Positions 41,252 to 50,682 of a stretch of DNA of 64,000 nucleotides are shown one piece after another. The notes under the pieces are model-generated. The model saw only the letters and a list, made by a program, of their open reading frames with translations, was not told where the DNA came from and made no database searches. The stretch is taken from the NCBI GenBank assembly GCA_030645955.1, contig JAUSMR010000112.1, positions 50,412 to 114,411 on the forward strand, written 5' to 3'. The translations under genes and the position numbers were made by a program. The stretch comes from Gallionella sp. GTDB taxonomy: Bacteria; Pseudomonadota; Gammaproteobacteria; Burkholderiales; Gallionellaceae. Each line of letters begins with the position of its first letter. Positions within the stretch are counted from its first letter, which is position 1.

Positions 41252-42895
41252 TTACTTATCAACCCGCCGATACAGCCGGAAGTGTTCGTTCTGGTCGTCC
41301 TTGCGGCGGCCTTCCCAGATTTTTTTCCAGCGCTTCTTGTCGAACAGCGGCTTGGGTAATCGGTCGCCCTGGATCAGGTACAGATCGCAACGATTTTTTG
41401 GATCAGTTTGCGTAATGATATTGCCGAAATAATGCAGCATGGCGCGCTGATTGTCGTCCAACTGTGTGCGCTTGATGCACTGGTGTTGCTGCGGCATGGC
41501 ATGTTTCAGCGAGGCGACCATGTTGCGGTAGCTCTTGCCGCTGTCCAGCCAGGGCAGCCACAGCGTCATAGCCAGCAGCCAGATCAGCGTGATGCCGGCC
41601 GCCCAATTCACCACGGCGCGACGCATCGAGCGGCCGACGCGCCACACCACCACCAGCCACAGCACGGTCGCGGCGATGGCGATGACGAAAGGAGCGGTTT
41701 GTACCGATGGCTCGAATCCCGGCTGAAACTCCTTCAGCAACTGCGTGATCTTGGCATTGTTGTTCAGCAGCAAGCCTCCCCAGCCCCACCACAGCATGAT
41801 GGCGAGCAGCGCGAAAGTCATCAGCCCGAACCAGTCCAGTGCATTGGCCGCGCCGCGTTTCAGCGTGGATAGCGAGGCCGCCGCCAGCAATGCTATCGGC
41901 AGCAAAATCGGCATGGCGAACACTTCCTTGATGTTCGGCACGAAGCTGAGTGTGACGAGCATCACCGCCAGGCTGACCAGCGGCAATTGCAAATCGTCGC
42001 GTTGCGCCAGCCGCTTGCGCGATTGCCACACGACCCAGACCGCCAGCGGCAGGGCAGGCCATGCCAGCCAGGGCAGGTTCTTCAGATAGTAGAACGATTC
42101 CATGCCCGGCCCGTGTTCCGCATAGTCCAGCCAGTTGCCGATGTTGTGTGTCCATGCCCAGTCGGCGAACAACTGCGGGGAGCGCAGATACAGCAGTAAC
42201 GGCCAGATGGTCAGCCACGGCAAGGCCGACAGGGCTGCAACTGCCAGGCTGAAAAAATAATTTTTGACCCGCCATTTATCGAACAACGCGGGCAACAGCG
42301 CGGCTGTCAGCGTGAACATTATCGGCGAGATAAAACCTTTGGACATGAAACCGATGCCGATGCCCGTGCCGATCAGCAAGCCGGCGCGAATGTGGCGCTC
42401 CTGGCTCAGGGCAAAGCCGTACAGCATCATCGCAAAACCGGACAGCAGCGCGAGGTCGGTAATCATCTCGTGAGAACGCACCAGCATACCGATGCAGCCG
42501 ATCAGGATGATAGCCGCCGCCCAGCCGCGATTTTCGCCATACAATTTGCGGCTTGCGAGGCCGATGAACAGCAGCGTCAGTGTGGAGAAGAAGCCGCTGG
42601 CAAGCCGCGCGCCGTCATGCAGCGGCAGCAGTGGTGAAAATACTTTGGCGAACAGCGCGGCGGTCCAGTAGAACAGCGGCGGCTTGTCCATAAAGGGCTC
42701 GCCCGCGATGGCCGGCACCAGCCAATCGCCGCTTTGCAGAATCGAATAAATCAGCCCGAAACTATACGCCTCATCCGGTTTCCACGGGTCGTGGCCGACC
42801 AGTCCGGTGCCCAGCCAGGTCAGGCATAACATTCCAAGCAGCACCGCTTTGGCGGGTGTGATGGGATTGGGGTCGGTGGGTTTTATAAAGTACAT
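41252..42895 (-). CDS. GT39 (ArnT/PMT-type) membrane glycosyltransferase
   Basis: A 547-residue polytopic inner-membrane protein from ATG 42895 with about a dozen hydrophobic helices. Near the N-terminus, GHDPWKPDEAYSFGLIYSIL carries the acidic residues of the first extracytoplasmic loop, followed by GDWLVPAIAGEPFMDKPPLFYW, the PMT/ArnT pattern. Such enzymes transfer a sugar from a polyprenyl-phosphate carrier to lipid A, protein or polysaccharide. The acceptor here is unknown and no arn operon is adjacent. The C-terminal ~100 residues form a soluble domain with basic and aromatic residues. Confidence 0.85.
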   Translation of the reverse strand: MYFIKPTDPNPITPAKAVLLGMLCLTWLGTGLVGHDPWKPDEAYSFGLIYSILQSGDWLVPAIAGEPFMDKPPLFYWTAALFAKVFSPLLPLHDGARLASGFFSTLTLLFIGLASRKLYGENRGWAAAIILIGCIGMLVRSHEMITDLALLSGFAMMLYGFALSQERHIRAGLLIGTGIGIGFMSKGFISPIMFTLTAALLPALFDKWRVKNYFFSLAVAALSALPWLTIWPLLLYLRSPQLFADWAWTHNIGNWLDYAEHGPGMESFYYLKNLPWLAWPALPLAVWVVWQSRKRLAQRDDLQLPLVSLAVMLVTLSFVPNIKEVFAMPILLPIALLAAASLSTLKRGAANALDWFGLMTFALLAIMLWWGWGGLLLNNNAKITQLLKEFQPGFEPSVQTAPFVIAIAATVLWLVVVWRVGRSMRRAVVNWAAGITLIWLLAMTLWLPWLDSGKSYRNMVASLKHAMPQQHQCIKRTQLDDNQRAMLHYFGNIITQTDPKNRCDLYLIQGDRLPKPLFDKKRWKKIWEGRRKDDQNEHFRLYRRVDK

Positions 42896-43061
42896 GCGTA
42901 AAAATCCAGATTTCATCCCAACTGCTGTGTTGTGGGAAAAATTTCTTGCTTGCATATAAGCACATATGCGGCGCTGCAAAATTTCTCCCGCGCCTTGCAT
43001 TTGGGCAAACTCTGAATTTTTAGAGACATCCCAAGCTGCTCAGGCATTGTCGCCGCAAATA

Positions 43062-43087
43062 AAAAAGGCAGCAAACGCTGCCTTTTT
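43062..43087 (-). terminator. Rho-independent terminator of rpmE
   Basis: An 11-bp perfect stem AAAAAGGCAGC/GCTGCCTTTTT with a 4-nt loop lies 25 bp after the rpmE stop; on the minus strand the stem ends in a run of T. Confidence 0.85.
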
Positions 43088-43112
43088 GATGGAACGGCTG
43101 CGCGAAGTTCCG

Positions 43113-43328
43113 TTACGCTGCTGCCTTGGTGCCGTATTTCTGACGGAACTTGTCGATACGTCCGGCGGTATCCACAATCTTTTGTGTACCGGTGTAGAAC
43201 GGGTGGCATTCGGAGCAGACTTCGACGTTCAGCGCCGGCTTGCTTATCACAGACTTGGTCTTGAAGCTGTTGCCGCAACTGCACGTCACGGTGAGTTCCT
43301 GGTATTTTGGGTGGATATCTGCTTTCAT
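43113..43328 (-). CDS. rpmE: 50S ribosomal protein L31 (zinc-binding form)
   Basis: 71 residues from ATG 43328 ([10 protein letters not shown]), the conserved start; an in-frame start 42 bp upstream is not needed. The zinc-ligand cysteines of the C+ form are all present: C16 and C18 in TCSCGNSF, C38 and C41 in [12 protein letters not shown] strong terminator follows. Confidence 0.97.
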   Translation of the reverse strand: MKADIHPKYQELTVTCSCGNSFKTKSVISKPALNVEVCSECHPFYTGTQKIVDTAGRIDKFRQKYGTKAAA

Positions 43329-43426
43329 TTTCTTTCCTTGCGAGTAGTTTAGTGCGGCGGGTGTACGCACTCAGGTGTTGCATAAGGGCGCGCATTATCC
43401 ATAAAAACGGGGGTCTGCGCAAATAT

Positions 43427-43720
43427 TTAACAGCAGCGTTTCACCCCTGTCCATTTTTGCAGCTGTTGGCGCGCGAACCATGCGCTGCGGGATAGCGGCT
43501 GGGTGTCGTGATGCGCGGCGGCCTGGTGCGTCAAATAACGCTCGTAGCCATCGTCGCCGCTGAGTTCGCGGATGGCGTGCCAGCAGCGCTGCAACGGGTG
43601 CAGGGTGCGTTCCACGGTGTCAATCGGGCGCCCGGCCAAAAGTTCTTCGGTGCCGCTCGACCCTTGGTTGGCTGCAGATTGCCTGCCTTTGGTGCACCAT
43701 CGTATCAGTCGCGTTGCCAT
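43427..43720 (-). CDS. YbdD/YjiX family (DUF466) CstA-associated small protein with repeat-encoded insert
   Basis: 97 residues. The start at 43720 is well supported by GGAGGAAGC just before the ATG, and the gene overlaps the end of cstA by 16 bp. The conserved YbdD core is DDGYERYLTHQAAAHHDTQPLSR and the C-terminal KRCC, which matches the Arg-Cys-Cys ending of this family. Its partner is the CstA peptide/pyruvate transporter. Residues 9-35 (CTKGRQSA...LLAGRPIDT) are an insert encoded by the 81-bp repeat shared with gltB; the rest (MATRLIRW joined to VERTLHPLQRCWHAIRELSG) would make a normal-length YbdD. Confidence 0.85.
   Translation of the reverse strand: MATRLIRWCTKGRQSAANQGSSGTEELLAGRPIDTVERTLHPLQRCWHAIRELSGDDGYERYLTHQAAAHHDTQPLSRSAWFARQQLQKWTGVKRCC
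43616..43696 (-). repeat. 81-bp protein-coding repeat inserted in ybdD (copy 2)
   Basis: Same length as, and conserved ends with, 1737-1817 in gltB; the frame is identical. See that entry for the alignment. Confidence 0.85.
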
Positions 43721-45777
43721 GCTTCCTCCAAGCGGGTGGGGACATGTTCCGTTTCGCACACTGGCGGCACCGGTTTGCCGCGCAGATGACGAAAACAGAC
43801 GCGCAGCATGTCGCCAACGATCAGCCATAGCAGGACGACAAAGAACAAAACCAGCGCCGCATCGAGTTGCTGGTTGAAAATCAGTTGCGGCGCGACGGCG
43901 GCCTTGTCAGGCGGGAGTATGCCTGCGGCAAGTTTGTCGGACATACTGTTTGCGGCGGCGAGAAAGCCGATGCGCGGGTCGCTGCTGGCGAGCTTTTGCC
44001 AGGATGCCGTAGTGGTGATGATCACCAGCCAGACCAGCGGCAGGGCGGTTATCCAGGCATATTTGAGTTTGCCGGATTTGACCAGGATGCCGGTTGCCAC
44101 ACACAGCGCGATCGCGGCAAGGATCTGGTTGGATATACCGAACAGCGGCCACAGGATATTCACCCCGCCGTTCGGATCGATCACGCCGATGTACAGGAAG
44201 TACCCCCATGCCGCCACCACGATGCCGCTGCTGAGCAGTACCGATGGATACCAGGAGGTGCGCCCCATTGCCGGCCACAGGTTGCCGAGCATGTCCTGCA
44301 ACATGAAGCGGCCGACGCGCGTGCCGGCGTCCAGCGTGGTGAGGATGAAGATCGCCTCGAACATGATGGCAAAGTGGTACCACAGCGCGAGCATCCCCTG
44401 GCCGAAGGCGCTGCCGAAGATGCTGGCCATGCCCACGGCCAGCGAAGGCGCGCCGCCGGTGCGCGCGAACAGTGTGGCTTCGCCCATCTGCTGTGCGAGC
44501 AGGTTCATTTGCTCGACCGTGACCGGAAATCCCCAGGCGGAAATCGTCGCGACCGCCTCTGCCGCAGTCTTGCCTACGACACCCGCCGGGGAATTGATCG
44601 CGAAATACACACCGGGATCCAGTACGGTAGCCGCGATCATTGCCATGATGGCGACCAGTGATTCGAGCGCCATGCCGCCATAGCCGATCATGCGGATGTC
44701 GCGCTCATTGGACAGCAGCTTGGGGGTGGTGCCGGAAGCGATCAGCGAATGGAAGCCGGAAATCGCACCGCAGGCAATGGTGATGAACACAAACGGGAAC
44801 AGTTTGCCGCCGAAGATCGGCCCGCTGCCGTCCACGAACTGGGTAAGCGCGGGCATCCTGATGTCGGGGCGCAGCCATACGATCGCCAGCGTCAGCAGGA
44901 TCACCGTGCCGAGCTTGATGAAGGTGGACAGGTAATCGCGCGGGGCAAGCAGCAGCCATACTGGCAGAATCGCGGCAGCGAAGCCGTAGCCGATCACGGC
45001 AAAGGCCAGCGGCAAGCCGGGATGATCGAACAGCTCGCGCAAACCGGCTTGTCCGTCCAGCCAGCCGCCGCCCGCCACGGCAAGCAGCAACAGAATCACG
45101 CCGAGCGCCGAACCTTCAAGCACCCGGCCGGGGCGCAGCTTGTACATATACAGGCCGACCAGCATCGCTATCGGAATCGTCGCGGACACCGTTGAGGTCG
45201 CCCAAGGGCTGTGTTTCATTGCGTTGACCACTACCAGACCGAGCACGGCGATCAGGATGATCATGATCAGGAATGTGGCGATCAGCGCGGCAGCACCGCC
45301 GATCGCGCCGAGTTCATCGCGTGCCATCTGCCCCAGGCTTTTTCCATCGCGCCGCATGGAAAAAAACAGCGTCACCATGTCCTGCACGCAACCGCCGAGC
45401 ACCGCGCCGAACAGTATCCACAGCGTGCCCGGCAAATAGCCGAACTGCGCCGCCAGCGTTGGCCCGACCAGCGGGCCGGGGCCGGCGATCGCGGCGAAGT
45501 GATGGCCGAACACGATCCAGCGATGGGTTGGCACATAGTCGCGTCCGTTGGACAGCCGTTCGGCGGGCGTGGCGCGGCTGGGATCTATGCTGAGCACGGT
45601 CGCGGCGATCCAGGCCGCATAAAAACGATAGGCGATGGCATAGATGCTCAGTGCAGCGGCGATGAACCACAGGGCATTGATGGTCTCGCCGCGGTGCAGC
45701 GCGATGCCGCCGACTGCGGAAGCGCCCAAAAGCGAGACGATCAGCCAAATAAAAATAGTGGTCAGGTTGGTTTTCAT
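43705..45777 (-). CDS. cstA: Carbon starvation protein CstA (peptide/pyruvate transporter)
   Basis: A 690-residue polytopic inner-membrane transporter. Family blocks include FGHHFAAIAGPGPLVGPTLAAQFGYLPGTLWILFGAVLGGCVQDM, which contains the hallmark GPLVGP, then TIACGAISGFHSLIASGTTPKLL, and LWPLFGISNQILAAIALCVATGIL near the C-terminus. About 16 helices are expected. Known roles are peptide uptake under carbon starvation or pyruvate uptake. It is followed with a 16-bp overlap by ybdD, the usual partner, and is divergent from ispB across a 201-bp gap with nothing else recognisable. Confidence 0.95.
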   Translation of the reverse strand: MKTNLTTIFIWLIVSLLGASAVGGIALHRGETINALWFIAAALSIYAIAYRFYAAWIAATVLSIDPSRATPAERLSNGRDYVPTHRWIVFGHHFAAIAGPGPLVGPTLAAQFGYLPGTLWILFGAVLGGCVQDMVTLFFSMRRDGKSLGQMARDELGAIGGAAALIATFLIMIILIAVLGLVVVNAMKHSPWATSTVSATIPIAMLVGLYMYKLRPGRVLEGSALGVILLLLAVAGGGWLDGQAGLRELFDHPGLPLAFAVIGYGFAAAILPVWLLLAPRDYLSTFIKLGTVILLTLAIVWLRPDIRMPALTQFVDGSGPIFGGKLFPFVFITIACGAISGFHSLIASGTTPKLLSNERDIRMIGYGGMALESLVAIMAMIAATVLDPGVYFAINSPAGVVGKTAAEAVATISAWGFPVTVEQMNLLAQQMGEATLFARTGGAPSLAVGMASIFGSAFGQGMLALWYHFAIMFEAIFILTTLDAGTRVGRFMLQDMLGNLWPAMGRTSWYPSVLLSSGIVVAAWGYFLYIGVIDPNGGVNILWPLFGISNQILAAIALCVATGILVKSGKLKYAWITALPLVWLVIITTTASWQKLASSDPRIGFLAAANSMSDKLAAGILPPDKAAVAPQLIFNQQLDAALVLFFVVLLWLIVGDMLRVCFRHLRGKPVPPVCETEHVPTRLEEAWQRD

Positions 45778-45978
45778 AGTCTGTTATGAGTGGCCGAGTA
45801 GTTTGTGCGACAATGCTACCGCAAAAAAGAACGTGTTTGCTACGCCATTCATGTCGATCAAAACGGCAATCTTATTTCGTTTCCGGATCAAACGTGCATT
45901 TTTTCAGGGCGGGCGCAGCCCGGCCTGCGGATTGTTTTACCTTTGAAATGAAAATGGAATTTCTATTCAGGACGAAAA

Positions 45979-46947
45979 GTGTTTTTAGATAACCTCAAGC
46001 AATTGCTCGCAGCGGACATGGCTGCAGTGGACCAGGTGATACGCACGCGGCTGCACTCGGAAGTGATGCTGATCAATCAGGTCGGCGAATACATCATCAA
46101 CAGCGGCGGCAAGCGGCTGCGTCCGGCGTTGGTGGTGCTGTCTGCCGAGGCTTTCGGTTATCGGGGCAAACAGCATCACGATCTGGCGGCGGTGGTGGAG
46201 TTCATTCATACCGCCACGCTGCTGCACGACGATGTGGTGGACGAATCCGCATTGCGCCGCGGGCGCGAGACGGCCAATGCGCTGTTCGGCAATTCCGCCA
46301 GCGTGCTGGTCGGCGACTTCCTGTATTCGCGCGCCTTCCAGATGATGGTCGAAGTGGGCGAGATGCGCGTGATGCAAACGCTGGCCGACGCCACCAACAC
46401 TATCGCCGAGGGCGAAGTATTGCAACTGCTCAATTGCCGCGATGCGGATGTGGATACCGCCAACTACATGCACGTGATTCATTGCAAGACCGCCAAGCTG
46501 TTCGAAGCGGCAATGCGTCTTGGCGCGATCCTGAGCAACGCTTCTGCCACGGATGAAAAGGCCGCAGCCAGGTACGGCATGCACCTCGGCACCGCCTTTC
46601 AATTGCTGGACGATGTGCTGGACTACTCCGCCGACGAGCAGCAAACCGGCAAACATCTCGGCGACGACCTCACCGAAGGCAAGCCCACGTTGCCGCTGAT
46701 TTACGCGATGCAGCACGGCACGCCGGAACAGGCCGCCGTGGTGCGCGGCGCGATCGAACAAGGCGATGTGGGAAAGTTTGCCGAAGTGCTGCAGATTATT
46801 CATGACACCGGTGCGCTGGATTTCACCCGGCAGCAAGCCCTGAGCGAAGCGGAGCTGGCGTGCGCCGCCATCGCTGCTCTTGCCGGTTCAAAATACAAGC
46901 AAAGTTTGCTAGAATTGGCGCACTTTGCCGCGTCGCGGCAGTTTTAG
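45979..46947 (+). CDS. ispB: Octaprenyl diphosphate synthase
   Basis: A trans-prenyltransferase making the C40 side chain of ubiquinone. 322 residues from a GTG start. The first aspartate-rich motif is LLHDDVVDESALRRG and the second QLLDDVLDYSADEQQTGKHLGDDLTEGKPTLPLIYA, both complete. The N-terminal GEYIINSGGKRLRPALVVLSAEAFGY is the substrate pyrophosphate-binding region. Chain length cannot be proved from sequence, but ispB is the usual betaproteobacterial form. A tRNA gene follows 77 bp downstream. Confidence 0.93.
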   Translation: MFLDNLKQLLAADMAAVDQVIRTRLHSEVMLINQVGEYIINSGGKRLRPALVVLSAEAFGYRGKQHHDLAAVVEFIHTATLLHDDVVDESALRRGRETANALFGNSASVLVGDFLYSRAFQMMVEVGEMRVMQTLADATNTIAEGEVLQLLNCRDADVDTANYMHVIHCKTAKLFEAAMRLGAILSNASATDEKAAARYGMHLGTAFQLLDDVLDYSADEQQTGKHLGDDLTEGKPTLPLIYAMQHGTPEQAAVVRGAIEQGDVGKFAEVLQIIHDTGALDFTRQQALSEAELACAAIAALAGSKYKQSLLELAHFAASRQF

Positions 46948-47024
46948 TAACCCCTCCCGGCCTCCCCTTCTCAGGGGAAGAGATGGCGGTTACCTCTTCT
47001 GCTGTTACGGAGAGGAGTTGAAAA

Positions 47025-47101
<77 letters not shown>

Positions 47102-47121
47102 GATAGCCTCCCTCAAAGTAA

Positions 47122-48231
47122 ATGACCATGTCCGACATATCCGCGAATTCCTTCAGCACGACCTTACCGGACATGCCGCAGGATGCAGCACCGTCCATCA
47201 CAGACACCCTGCGGCGTCCCCTGCGCGACTTGCGTATTTCGGTCACCGACCGCTGCAATCTGCGCTGCACCTACTGTATGCCGCGCGCAGCCTTCGACAA
47301 GGATCACGCCTTCCTGCCGCGCTCCGGGCTGCTCAGCTTTGAAGAAATCGAGCGGCTGGCCAAATTGTTTATCCAATTGGGTGTGAAGAAGATACGCCTG
47401 ACCGGCGGCGAACCGTTATTGCGCCGCGGCATCGAGCAACTCGTCGAAATGCTCGCCGGGCTGCGCACCACACAAGGCCAGCCCGTCGAGATCGCGATGA
47501 CCACCAATGGCGTGCTGCTCGCCGAAAAAGCGCAAGCGCTCAAGGACGCCGGCCTGTCGCGCATCACCGTCAGCCTGGACGGATTGACCGAAGCAACCTT
47601 CCGGCGCATCAGCGGCGCGGATGTGCCGCCCCAGACCGTGCTGGAAGGCATTGCCGCAGCGCAGCGCGCCGGGTTCGCACCGATCAAGGTCAACATGGTG
47701 GTCCAGCGCGGCGTGAACGACCACGAAATCATGCCGATGGCCGAACACTTCCGGGCCGAACATTTGCATACGGGCGGCATCGTGCTGCGCTTCATCGAAT
47801 ACATGGATGTGGGCAGCAGCAACGGTTGGCGTATCGACGAAGTGGTCACCGCACGGCAGATACTGGAACAGATCGGCAGTCATCACCCTATCCACCCGAT
47901 CGATCCCGATTACCCGGGAGAGGTGGCGGAACGCTGGCGCTATGAGGACGGCAGCGGCGAGATCGGCGTGATCGCCGCTATCACCCGGGCGTTCTGCCAC
48001 ACATGCAGCCGCGCCAGACTCTCCACCGACGGCAAACTCTATACCTGCTTGTTCGCCACACGGGGCGCGGATTTGCGCACCCCGTTACGGCAAGGCGCCG
48101 CGGATCAGGCATTGACCGGCCTGATCGCCAGTCACTGGCGCCAGCGCGGCGACCGCTATTCGCAGCTGCGCCATGCAGCGGCGGAATCCGCCGACGCCCC
48201 GAAAATCGAAATGTCTTATATAGGCGGCTAG
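47122..48231 (+). CDS. moaA: GTP 3',8-cyclase MoaA
   Basis: The radical SAM enzyme for the first step of molybdenum cofactor synthesis (GTP to 3',8-cyclo-GTP). 369 residues. The AdoMet cluster motif is SVTDRCNLRCTYCMPR; the second 4Fe-4S cluster cysteines are in AFCHTCSRARLSTDGKLYTC. The C-terminus ends SYIGG, including the essential C-terminal Gly-Gly. The N-terminal ~30 residues before LRDLRISVTDRC are longer than usual. It opens a run of Moco genes reaching modC, interrupted by a porin. Confidence 0.96.
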   Translation: MTMSDISANSFSTTLPDMPQDAAPSITDTLRRPLRDLRISVTDRCNLRCTYCMPRAAFDKDHAFLPRSGLLSFEEIERLAKLFIQLGVKKIRLTGGEPLLRRGIEQLVEMLAGLRTTQGQPVEIAMTTNGVLLAEKAQALKDAGLSRITVSLDGLTEATFRRISGADVPPQTVLEGIAAAQRAGFAPIKVNMVVQRGVNDHEIMPMAEHFRAEHLHTGGIVLRFIEYMDVGSSNGWRIDEVVTARQILEQIGSHHPIHPIDPDYPGEVAERWRYEDGSGEIGVIAAITRAFCHTCSRARLSTDGKLYTCLFATRGADLRTPLRQGAADQALTGLIASHWRQRGDRYSQLRHAAAESADAPKIEMSYIGG

Positions 48232-48252
48232 TGCGACGGATAAGGGCAGAGA

Positions 48253-48341
48253 GGTAGCCCGGATGCAGCGTAGCGGAATCCGGGGCTTGGCGGGCGCGGC
48301 CGAAATTTCTCCTGCTGCCTTTGCATTCCATCCGGGTTGCA
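48253..48341. repeat. GTAGCCCGGATG palindrome after moaA
   Basis: Begins GTAGCCCGGATGCAGCGTAG and ends TTGCATTCCATCCGGGTTGC; same family as 36223-36310. The remaining ~180 bp before the porin gene should hold the porin promoter, with no clear element identified. Confidence 0.8.
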
Positions 48342-48520
48342 AGTCGCTTTAGAGATTGTTGCAAAAAAACAACACTCATTGCCAAATAAGCGGGGCATAG
48401 CTTGCCCTTGTTGAGACGTTATGCATAATGTATTCGTGAATTCTCTAAGTTTTGGGAATTTTCAAAGGATCGCTGGCCTTTACCGGCGAAATAACCGAAA
48501 AATTTAATAAGGGGTTTTAC

Positions 48521-49612
48521 ATGCAAAAGAAAATTATCGCACTGGCAATCGCTGCTGCTTTCTCTGCGCCGGCATTTGCCGCCGATGTGACACCATATGG
48601 CATCGTTGACGCTGCTGTAGCGCGCGTTTCCAACTCCGGTCAGAAGAGTGACCTGCTGGCAGTTTCCGGTGGTTTGTCCGGTTCCCGCGTTGGCATCAAG
48701 GCTGTTGAAGAACTGGACGGCGGCATGAAGGCTGTCGTTGTCGTGGAATACGCTCTGGACACTGAGACTTCTTCAACTGTCGGCGCAGCCCGTCAGGAAA
48801 TGCTGGCGCTGGCTGGCGACTTCGGTACCGTTGCAACCGGCTACCTGCAAACCACCGCCTATGACTTCGCACAGAAGTTCGACCCGGCATTCGGTTCCAG
48901 CGTGTCCGCATGGCAGAATATGACCAAGGGCAATGCACAGTTCCTGGTTGGCGCGGTCGCGGGTGCAGCGCGTGCTTCGCGCGCTCTGGCCTACATCTCT
49001 CCGAGCATGGGCGGTGTGACCGTTGCGGTTAACTATTCTACGGCTCTGGCCGATACACTGGGTAACTTGGGCATCGCTGAAACTGGTGCTGAGACCAAGG
49101 TCACCGCGACATTGCTGTCCGTTACCTACGCCGGCGGCCCGCTGACCGTTGGTGGTGTGTATGCCAAGACCACCAATCCTTCTGCTTCGAGCGCATCCGA
49201 CGAGAAAGAAATGGCCCTGGGCGCTTCTTATGACCTCGGCGTTGCCAAGCTGATGGGTACCTTCCAGACTACGAAGAATAGCTCGGTCGCCACTGCTACT
49301 GCTGGTAACGCCAACAAGATCATGACCTTCAGCGGCGTGATCCCGGTCGGTCCTGGCGCCATCGCACTTAGCTATGCCAAGGCAACCATCGGTACCGCAG
49401 CTGCCGGCGCTGATGGCAATGGCTCGGGCTTGACCGTAGCGTATCTGCAAGGACTGTCCAAGACTGTTACGGCCTATGGCGCCTTGTCCAGGGTGAGCAA
49501 CGGTGCCAACACCAATGCATTCAGCGTGTTTAACGGCGGCGTAGCTGGCGGCACCTCTACAGCAGGTGCGAGTTCCACCCTGATCGCTGTGGGTCTGAAG
49601 AAAGTGTTCTAA
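48521..49612 (+). CDS. Gram-negative porin (Neisseria/betaproteobacterial type)
   Basis: A 363-residue outer-membrane beta-barrel. The signal peptide MQKKIIALAIAAAFSAPAFA is cleaved before ADVTPYGIVDAAVARVS, the classical first strand. The barrel contains SGSRVGIKAVEELDGGMKAVVVVEY and ends in KKVF with a terminal Phe, the Bam recognition signal. Codon use looks biased toward preferred codons, suggesting high expression. A strong terminator follows. It lies between moaA and moeB; a specific role in molybdate entry is only a guess. Confidence 0.92.
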   Translation: MQKKIIALAIAAAFSAPAFAADVTPYGIVDAAVARVSNSGQKSDLLAVSGGLSGSRVGIKAVEELDGGMKAVVVVEYALDTETSSTVGAARQEMLALAGDFGTVATGYLQTTAYDFAQKFDPAFGSSVSAWQNMTKGNAQFLVGAVAGAARASRALAYISPSMGGVTVAVNYSTALADTLGNLGIAETGAETKVTATLLSVTYAGGPLTVGGVYAKTTNPSASSASDEKEMALGASYDLGVAKLMGTFQTTKNSSVATATAGNANKIMTFSGVIPVGPGAIALSYAKATIGTAAAGADGNGSGLTVAYLQGLSKTVTAYGALSRVSNGANTNAFSVFNGGVAGGTSTAGASSTLIAVGLKKVF

Positions 49613-49640
49613 TCTGGCTTAATCGTCAAACCGGAACTGA

Positions 49641-49670
49641 AACGGCCACCTTAGTGTGGCCGTTTTTTTG
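49641..49670 (+). terminator. Rho-independent terminator of the porin gene
   Basis: A perfect 9-bp stem AACGGCCAC/GTGGCCGTT with a 6-nt loop is followed by a T tract (seven T in all). It lies 29 bp after the stop. Confidence 0.9.
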
Positions 49671-49774
49671 CGCCTGAATTTTTGCGCACCATCTTCAAGC
49701 CGGCCACAAAAGCATTGTCTCGGCTGTTGCGATGCTGAATAATCAGCGCTCATTTTAAATCGTGGTTTCCCCGC

Positions 49775-50566
49775 ATGAACGATCAACAATTGCTGCGCTA
49801 CGGACGCCACATCCTGCTGAATGAGATCGGCATCGAGGGGCAGCAACGCCTGCTTGATGCCAAAGTGCTGATCATCGGCCTCGGCGGGCTCGGTTCGCCC
49901 GCCGCGCTGTACCTGGCCGCCAGCGGCGTCGGCCAGCTGACCCTGTGCGACCACGATACGGTGGACTTCAGCAACCTGCAACGCCAGATCATCCACCGTA
50001 CCTCATCGGTCGGCCAGTCCAAGGTTGCATCGGCGCAGACAGTGTTGCGCGACATCAATCCCGAAGTCCAGTGCATCGCGCTGCCTGTGCGCGCCGATGA
50101 AGCTCAGCTGCTTGACCCGATCTCGCAAACCGATGTGGTGCTGGATTGCAGCGACAACTTCGCGACGCGTTATGCCGTCAACCGCGCCTGTCTGGCGCAG
50201 CGCAAACCGTTGGTCTCGGGCGCGGCGATTCAATTCGACGGGCAGGTTTCGGTATTCGACTTTCGCCGCCCAGACGCATCTCGCCTGGAAGAATCGCCCT
50301 GCTACAACTGCCTGTTTCCCGAAGACAGCCAGGCCGCCGAGTTGCGCTGCGCAACCACCGGCGTGTTCGCCCCGCTGGTAGGCATCATCGGTTCGTTGCA
50401 GGCGGCGGAAGCGCTCAAGTTGTTGATGGGCATAGAACGCGGCCTGAGCGGCAAGCTGCTGACGGTCAACGCGCTGGACATGAATATCATGCGCAGCAAC
50501 TTGAGCAAAGACCCCGCTTGCCGCGCCTGCGGCGGTATTCCCTCCCCCTTGCAGGGGGAGGGTTAG
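49775..50566 (+). CDS. moeB: Molybdopterin-synthase adenylyltransferase MoeB (HesA/MoeB/ThiF family)
   Basis: Adenylates the C-terminal Gly-Gly of MoaD so that it can be sulfurylated. 263 residues. The nucleotide-binding motif is LIIGLGGLGSPAALYLAASGVGQL, with QRQIIHR following. The structural zinc cysteines are CYNC and, near the C-terminus, CRACGG. The last residues (IPSPLQGEG) and the stop codon are encoded by a downstream palindromic repeat, so the native C-terminus has been replaced or extended. Its context among moa genes favours MoeB over ThiF. Confidence 0.9.
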   Translation: MNDQQLLRYGRHILLNEIGIEGQQRLLDAKVLIIGLGGLGSPAALYLAASGVGQLTLCDHDTVDFSNLQRQIIHRTSSVGQSKVASAQTVLRDINPEVQCIALPVRADEAQLLDPISQTDVVLDCSDNFATRYAVNRACLAQRKPLVSGAAIQFDGQVSVFDFRRPDASRLEESPCYNCLFPEDSQAAELRCATTGVFAPLVGIIGSLQAAEALKLLMGIERGLSGKLLTVNALDMNIMRSNLSKDPACRACGGIPSPLQGEG

Positions 50567-50644
50567 GGAGGGGGTAGAATTTGAATATGAGCGCAGTCGA
50601 AATTTTTACCCCCATCCTGGCCTTCCCCCTGCAAGGGGGAAGGA
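50541..50644. repeat. CCTCCCCCTTGCAGGGGGAGG repeat overlapping the moeB stop
   Basis: Two hairpins (CTCCCCCTTGCAGGGGGAG and CTTCCCCCTGCAAGGGGGAAG) flank complementary GGGGGTAGAATTT / AAATTTTTACCCCC arms, giving one large palindrome. The first hairpin lies inside the end of moeB. A relative lies at 54542-54642. Confidence 0.75.
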
Positions 50645-50682
50645 ACTGTGTTGGTAAGTTAATTTTTTAGGGCAGATAGCAC

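Noticed and set aside
43427..43828. Longer 133-codon form of the YbdD gene, starting inside cstA
   Set aside because: The ATG at 43720 has a strong GGAGGAA site 5 bp upstream, and the extra N-terminus is only the shifted reading of the cstA end.
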